Of a DNA stretch of 64,000 bases, positions 60,025 through 64,000 are shown piece after piece (position 1 is the first letter of the stretch; each line of letters begins with the position of its first letter). Made by a program: the position numbers and the translations under genes. Source of the stretch: Anaerolineae bacterium (lineage in GTDB: Bacteria; Chloroflexota; Anaerolineae; Aggregatilineales; UBA2796). The notes beneath the pieces were generated by a model. The model searched no databases. It was given only the letters and a program-made list of their open reading frames with translations, and was not told where the DNA came from. The DNA is taken from NCBI GenBank assembly GCA_019637615.1, contig JAHBVJ010000019.1:110796-174795 (forward strand), in the 5' to 3' direction.

Positions 60025-61434
60025 CTACTCTTTCTTGCGCTCTCGCCACTGCTGGCGGAACGACTTCGGCGCGAACGGCGGAAAATCGCGATTCTGCGTC
60101 CAGTTGCCGAGCATACCGGGCAGATTGTGGAGGTTACCGTCGCGGCCTTTGATGGCGTTGCTGGCAAGGCTGGCGGCGCGTCCGCTCATCTCATACAGTG
60201 CGGGTGACTGCATCGCCATTGACCAGCCTTTCAAGCCAATCGTGAGCACCATCGGCGTATCGTGCTCCTCGACCAGATCGCCGCGCAGACGCAACAGCAT
60301 GTTGGGGATGTCAATATCGACGGGACAGGCACTCTTGCACGAGCCACATAGACTGCTGGCGTGCGGGAGCGGAGTGGCGTTGTGGATACCGGTCAGTAGC
60401 GGTGTGACAATCGCGCCGATGGGGCCGGGGTAAACCCAACCGTAAGAATGACCACCCACGTTTTGATAGACGGGGCAGGTATTCAGGCACGCGCCGCAGC
60501 GGATGCACGCGAGGACTTCGGCATATTCGGTGGCGTGGATGCGACTGCGTCCGTTATCCAGCAGGATCACGTATTGGTGTTCCGGCCCATCGGGATCGGT
60601 GGGATGCGCGGGGCCGCCAAATAGGTGCGTGTAGCTGGTCATGCGCTGTCCGGTTGCGCTGCGCGGTAACAACTGTACAAGCGTCGTGAAATCTTCCAGC
60701 GTCGCGATTACTTTTTCGATGCCGACGACGGCGACATGGACACGGGGCAAGGACGATGTCATGCGGGCGTTGCCTTCGTTGCTCACCGTGACCAGATGGC
60801 CTGTCTCTGCGATGGCGAAGTTCGCACCCGTGATGCCCATATCCGCGTCGATGAACTTCTGTCGCATGTGGACACGAGCGGCGGCGGTGATCACCTGCGG
60901 ATCATCGCTCGGCGGCATGTGCAGCTTATCCATGAACAGGTCACGTACCTGCTCTTTGGTCTTGTGGATGATCGGGAACACGATGTGACTCGGATGATCA
61001 TGCGCGATCTGCACGATGAACTCACCCAAGTCAGACTCCACGACTTCGATTCCGCTGGTTTCGAGCGCGTCGTTGAGCTTGACCTCTTCGGTCGCCATGC
61101 TCTTGCTTTTGATGGCCTTGTGGACGTTGTGTTTATGGGCGATGTCCAGCACATGACGGTTACATTCGTCGGCATCGATTGCCCACAACACGGTCACGCC
61201 GCGCTTGGTGAGGTTGGCTTCAAGCTGTTCCAGCAATTCCGGCAGCCGATGCAGCGCACGGAGTCGGGCGGCACGTCCCTGCTGGCGCAGCGCATAGGCA
61301 TCCGTCGTTTCGCCCATCGCGTTGATGCGGTTGTTGACGGCGCGCGTTGTACCGCGATCCAGCGCGATTTGCAGCGTATCGTTATGAAGGGCAGTTTCGG
61401 CATTGGCAAGGAATTGATTGGCGTGATTTTCCAT
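60025..61434 (-). CDS. LutB-like lactate-utilisation iron-sulfur protein
   Basis: This 469-aa protein has the DUF162/LutB N-terminal domain (VLWAIDADECNRHVLDIAHKHN, KSKSMATEEVKLND, GITGANFAIAETGHLV). Two [4Fe-4S] sites follow: CIRCGACLNTCPVYQ and CGSCKSACPVDID. A C-terminal tail with NWTQNRDFPPFAPKSFRQQW completes it. LutB is one of three parts of the LutABC lactate dehydrogenase, yet no lutA or lutC is seen. It may act with partners elsewhere or in another 2-hydroxyacid pathway. ATG 61434 is chosen over 61458. Confidence 0.88.
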   Translation of the reverse strand: MENHANQFLANAETALHNDTLQIALDRGTTRAVNNRINAMGETTDAYALRQQGRAARLRALHRLPELLEQLEANLTKRGVTVLWAIDADECNRHVLDIAHKHNVHKAIKSKSMATEEVKLNDALETSGIEVVESDLGEFIVQIAHDHPSHIVFPIIHKTKEQVRDLFMDKLHMPPSDDPQVITAAARVHMRQKFIDADMGITGANFAIAETGHLVTVSNEGNARMTSSLPRVHVAVVGIEKVIATLEDFTTLVQLLPRSATGQRMTSYTHLFGGPAHPTDPDGPEHQYVILLDNGRSRIHATEYAEVLACIRCGACLNTCPVYQNVGGHSYGWVYPGPIGAIVTPLLTGIHNATPLPHASSLCGSCKSACPVDIDIPNMLLRLRGDLVEEHDTPMVLTIGLKGWSMAMQSPALYEMSGRAASLASNAIKGRDGNLHNLPGMLGNWTQNRDFPPFAPKSFRQQWRERKKE

Positions 61435-61508
61435 GATGACCGTCGGTGCTGTCAGCAAACATTACGATCATTGTAACACAGGGCAGCGCGGTGGGGCGTG
61501 TTCAATGA

Positions 61509-61536
61509 GGGCGAGAGAATCGACATTCTCTCGCCC
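61509..61536 (-). terminator. Hairpin between P450 and LutB-like genes
   Basis: A 12-bp perfect stem gggcgagagaat/attctctcgccc with a 4-nt loop, 14 bases after the P450 stop. No U-run; a strong hairpin all the same. Confidence 0.65.
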
Positions 61537-61549
61537 GAAAGCAGATAGG

Positions 61550-62941
61550 CTAGGCAAGCACAGACATAGGTTGGCGCTCTTTGATGATCATCTGCATACC
61601 ATACTTCGGCTTGAGCGTGAATTGACGATCCGGCACGACTTCGAAACCGGGCATCAACGCGATCTTGAAACGCTGCGCCAGCGTCGCCAGCAACATACGC
61701 GCTTCGAGCATGGCGAAGGAGTTGCCGATACACACACGTGGCCCGCCGCCGAATGGGATATAGGCGTGCTTGGGGATGTCTTTCTCGTTTTCTGGCGAGA
61801 AGCGCTCCGGGATGAACTCTTGCGGATCAGCGAAATACTGCGGATCGTAGTGCATCCCGATCACGTTGACGAAAAGGACACGTTCCTTGGGGATCGGGAA
61901 CCCACCGAGCGTGACATCTTGCGCAGTGGATCGCGTGACGCCCCACGCGGCAGGGTACAGACGCATCGATTCCTTGATGACCATCTCGGTGTACGGCAGG
62001 TTTGGCAGATCAGCCAGCGTAGGCAGCCGCCCTGCGAGGACGCGATCAAGCTCGTCGTGTAATTTGGCCTCGACCTGTGGATTTTGCGAGAGCAGATACC
62101 ATGTCCATGTCATAGTGACAGCGGTTGTCTCGTGCCCCGCGCCGAACAGCGTCATGGCTTCGTCGCGCACCTGCTTGTCGGTCATCTGGCTGTTGTCGTC
62201 GGCATCCCGCGCCGAAAGCAGCAGCGAGAGAAAATCGCCTTTGTCTTCGCCGCTGACACGCCGCGCATCGATGAAACCCTGAATCAGCTTGTCCAGACGG
62301 GTGACAGCCGCTTTCAGACGACGATTATGCGGCGTGGGCATCCATTCGGGCAGGACGAAAATCTGTTTGAAGCTCTCCTCCACCAGTGCCAAGCTCTCGC
62401 GCACTGCTTCCCCAATGCCAGAGGCGTCCTTATTAATATCCGCGTCGAACAGCGTCTTGGCGATGATGCGCATGGTCAGCCGCTGCATATCCATATCAAT
62501 CGGGCGCGGACTGTTGACCATGCCCGCCCATTCGTCCGCCAAATCGCTGGCATACCGCGCCATGATCGCCGCGTATTCCCCGATACGTTTGGCGTGAAAC
62601 GACGGCTGCACCAATTTACGCTGCCGCTTCCAGAAATCGCCTTCGCTGGTGAATAACCCGTTGCCGAGGATCGGGTTGAGCACGGTGCGCGTTAGTTCGG
62701 CTTTTTTGTACGCGGCGGTACTTTCCAGCAGCACTTCGTGGTTCAGTTCCGCGTCGTTGACCACGTAGGCGGGATAGGGGCCGAAGTAGAAGAGGGTCAG
62801 CGACCCATACTGGCGATTTTCCAACATGAATTTGATGGTATCACGGTTGAATTCGGCAAGATTCCCCATCGGGAAGTGCCGCTTGGGGCCGGGTGGTTGC
62901 AGCGCTCTAACGCCTACGTTGGATGCAGTTGACGTGGTCAT
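61550..62941 (-). CDS. Cytochrome P450
   Basis: This 463-aa enzyme has all P450 landmarks: I-helix GAGHETTAVTMTW, K-helix ESMRLYPAA (ExxR) and the haem loop FGGGPRVCIGNSFAMLEAR with the thiolate Cys. The N-terminal PPGPKRHFPMGNLAEFNRD fits CYP102/CYP110-like soluble bacterial P450s. The start ATG 62941 follows GAGAGGGGAG; the longer frame to 62980 is less likely. No reductase or ferredoxin is adjacent; the Rieske ferredoxin in the window is far away. The substrate is unknown, perhaps a fatty acid or terpenoid. Confidence 0.94.
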   Translation of the reverse strand: MTTSTASNVGVRALQPPGPKRHFPMGNLAEFNRDTIKFMLENRQYGSLTLFYFGPYPAYVVNDAELNHEVLLESTAAYKKAELTRTVLNPILGNGLFTSEGDFWKRQRKLVQPSFHAKRIGEYAAIMARYASDLADEWAGMVNSPRPIDMDMQRLTMRIIAKTLFDADINKDASGIGEAVRESLALVEESFKQIFVLPEWMPTPHNRRLKAAVTRLDKLIQGFIDARRVSGEDKGDFLSLLLSARDADDNSQMTDKQVRDEAMTLFGAGHETTAVTMTWTWYLLSQNPQVEAKLHDELDRVLAGRLPTLADLPNLPYTEMVIKESMRLYPAAWGVTRSTAQDVTLGGFPIPKERVLFVNVIGMHYDPQYFADPQEFIPERFSPENEKDIPKHAYIPFGGGPRVCIGNSFAMLEARMLLATLAQRFKIALMPGFEVVPDRQFTLKPKYGMQMIIKERQPMSVLA

Positions 62942-63183
62942 GTCTCCCCTCTTCTCTCTCAATTGTGACAAATTACACAATTACGGCATATCATAGGACA
63001 CTTGATTTTTGGAGTCAAGTGGGTTGTGAAAATTTTCGCAAGTTTTTATCATCGAAAACAGCAGAATTCATTTCAGGATAGCACAACCGACGATGACCAC
63101 ATCCGCCACTGGGATGATTTCAATAGCACAACTTCGGGCGACCTATCGAAGATCAGCCTATGACTAAGTGAATAAGTCTACAC

Positions 63184-64000
63184 CTATGACTCCTTGACAA
63201 GCGTCCTAAACCACTTCATTTCAATGCTTTGTTCGCCTCCCTCATAGGTGTTAACTACTCCACTCAATGAATCCGTCAAATTCTGAATCCAATCCCAGAG
63301 AAAGTTTTCCAGCGTATTGGACGGATTAGCAAAGAATGCGTCTATTAGCGCCTCCCAAGCTTCAGGAGCACCGATCTCAAATAACGTTTTTCCAGCCTCA
63401 AATCTGATCGGAGAGTAATAATCGTTCCAAAGATCATTGGAGTGTTGTACTAGGATTGCAAGTTTATCAATAACGCCAGTTTGAACTTCAAGTCTACCGA
63501 AGAAATACGTCGCCGCTGCGCGCACCGGAATATCCAAATGATTATCTAGCGCCATATGATACAACTTGAATCTTGCCCGATGATCACCCTTACTCGCGCG
63601 TTCATAGTGTGCTTCAAGTTCACGCCAAATAGTGGTTTCTTTATATGCTGGTGCAGTTTGTATCTCTTTCTCAAAACGAAGTTGGTGTGCTTTGTCGCGA
63701 TTTTCAGCCGCGTGAATTTTAGCTTCAAATGAAGGGCGCAGTCGGATTATGGCTGTTTTCAGATCGACCCATTCTAATGGTATTGTCCAAGGAATCTCAC
63801 GTTGAGAATCATTTGATGAGATCGAAGTAACAGCCAGCTCGACAATTATGTTGAAGTATTTCTGAAGAAATTTCTGGGCTTGATCATCACTATCATGGTA
63901 TTGATAGATTTGATGTACCGAAAAAAGGGTTAGTAGGGTCGGATGTGTATCAAGAATCGATATAAGTCGATGCAGCACAATGAGAGTCATATCATGAGGC
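63184..64000 (-). CDS. HEAT-like repeat protein, 5' part possibly outside the window
   Basis: The frame is open to the window end on the minus strand; ATG 63990 gives 268 aa, but the true start may lie beyond. The sequence has helical-repeat character (VRAAATYFFGRLEVQTGVIDKL, IRFEAGKTLFEIGAPEAWEALIDA), like HEAT repeats or a scaffold. It is markedly more AT-rich than the neighbouring genes, which may mean a foreign origin. No catalytic motif. The 240 bp between this gene and the P450 start holds no feature I could identify. Confidence 0.6.
   Translation of the reverse strand, partial: PHDMTLIVLHRLISILDTHPTLLTLFSVHQIYQYHDSDDQAQKFLQKYFNIIVELAVTSISSNDSQREIPWTIPLEWVDLKTAIIRLRPSFEAKIHAAENRDKAHQLRFEKEIQTAPAYKETTIWRELEAHYERASKGDHRARFKLYHMALDNHLDIPVRAAATYFFGRLEVQTGVIDKLAILVQHSNDLWNDYYSPIRFEAGKTLFEIGAPEAWEALIDAFFANPSNTLENFLWDWIQNLTDSLSGVVNTYEGGEQSIEMKWFRTLVKES

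Overview
The window looks like chromosome from a Chloroflexota (Anaerolineae-like) heterotroph. This is an inference from gene content: secreted Thr-Pro-rich VWA and Ig-like proteins, LysM and SH3-like envelope lipoproteins, a membrane-fused Ser/Thr kinase, a SufR-controlled SUF system, FtsX-type ABC transporters and small dispersed palindromic repeats. No rRNA or other definitive marker is present. Acetyl-CoA synthetase, a B12-dependent acyl-CoA mutase, a cytochrome P450, a truncated haemoglobin and a Rieske ferredoxin suggest an organism that meets oxygen.

Layout. 1-8.8 kb: tail of a secreted repeat protein, tadA, tRNA-Ser(CGA), a large VWA adhesin-like protein, a three-gene unit (two-subunit TPP-dependent 2-oxoacid decarboxylase of the sulfopyruvate/phosphonopyruvate type plus a cyclase-family hydrolase), and a membrane Ser/Thr kinase. 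8.8-15.7 kb (minus strand): an alpha/beta hydrolase, then a sulfur block running from a rhodanese-type sulfurtransferase with a cysteine-rich leader peptide and terminator, through a Ser-triplet repeat protein, a SufU scaffold and an amidase, to a Rieske ferredoxin. An IS200-like/RAYT element lies just upstream of the leader. 15.7-22.9 kb: SUF cluster sufC-sufB-(two accessory genes)-hicB-hicA-sufD-PNPOx on the minus strand, divergent from sufR and a SufT-like gene. No cysteine desulfurase (SufS) is seen. 23-30.2 kb: FAD carotenoid-type oxidoreductase, LysE exporter, tRNA-Leu(UAA), lincosamide-nucleotidyltransferase-like protein, aldo/keto reductase, Gfo/Idh/MocA oxidoreductase, mismatch glycosylase. 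30.3-36.7 kb: acs, a 1-kb non-coding stretch with palindromes, heptad repeats and a second polycysteine short ORF with its own promoter, an acidic protein, a field of REP-like palindromes, the mutase subunit, and a secreted three-repeat protein. 36.7-41.6 kb: a two-component system divergent from a cluster of envelope proteins and a ferric-reductase-like haem membrane protein. 41.6-52.3 kb: a 1.1-kDa-residue-scale helical repeat protein, an FtsX/MacB ABC exporter, a histidine kinase with a 56-aa membrane peptide, a truncated globin and small membrane proteins. 52.4-64 kb: GAF protein, GH18 chitinase, SCP2 protein, esterase, LysM/M23-like lipoprotein, SH3 protein, beta-propeller-like protein, LutB-like iron-sulfur protein, P450, and the edge of a HEAT-like protein.

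The main theme is sulfur and Fe-S handling: a sulfurtransferase, SufU, SufBCD, SufR, a SufT-like protein and a Rieske ferredoxin lie within 12 kb. The most interesting observation is two independent short ORFs ending in runs of Cys codons (14988-15041 and 32857-32961, both minus strand), each with a good ribosome binding site. The first sits in front of an intrinsic terminator and the sulfurtransferase, which is the layout of a cysteine-sensing ribosome-mediated attenuator. The second has a near-consensus promoter but no recognisable downstream gene.
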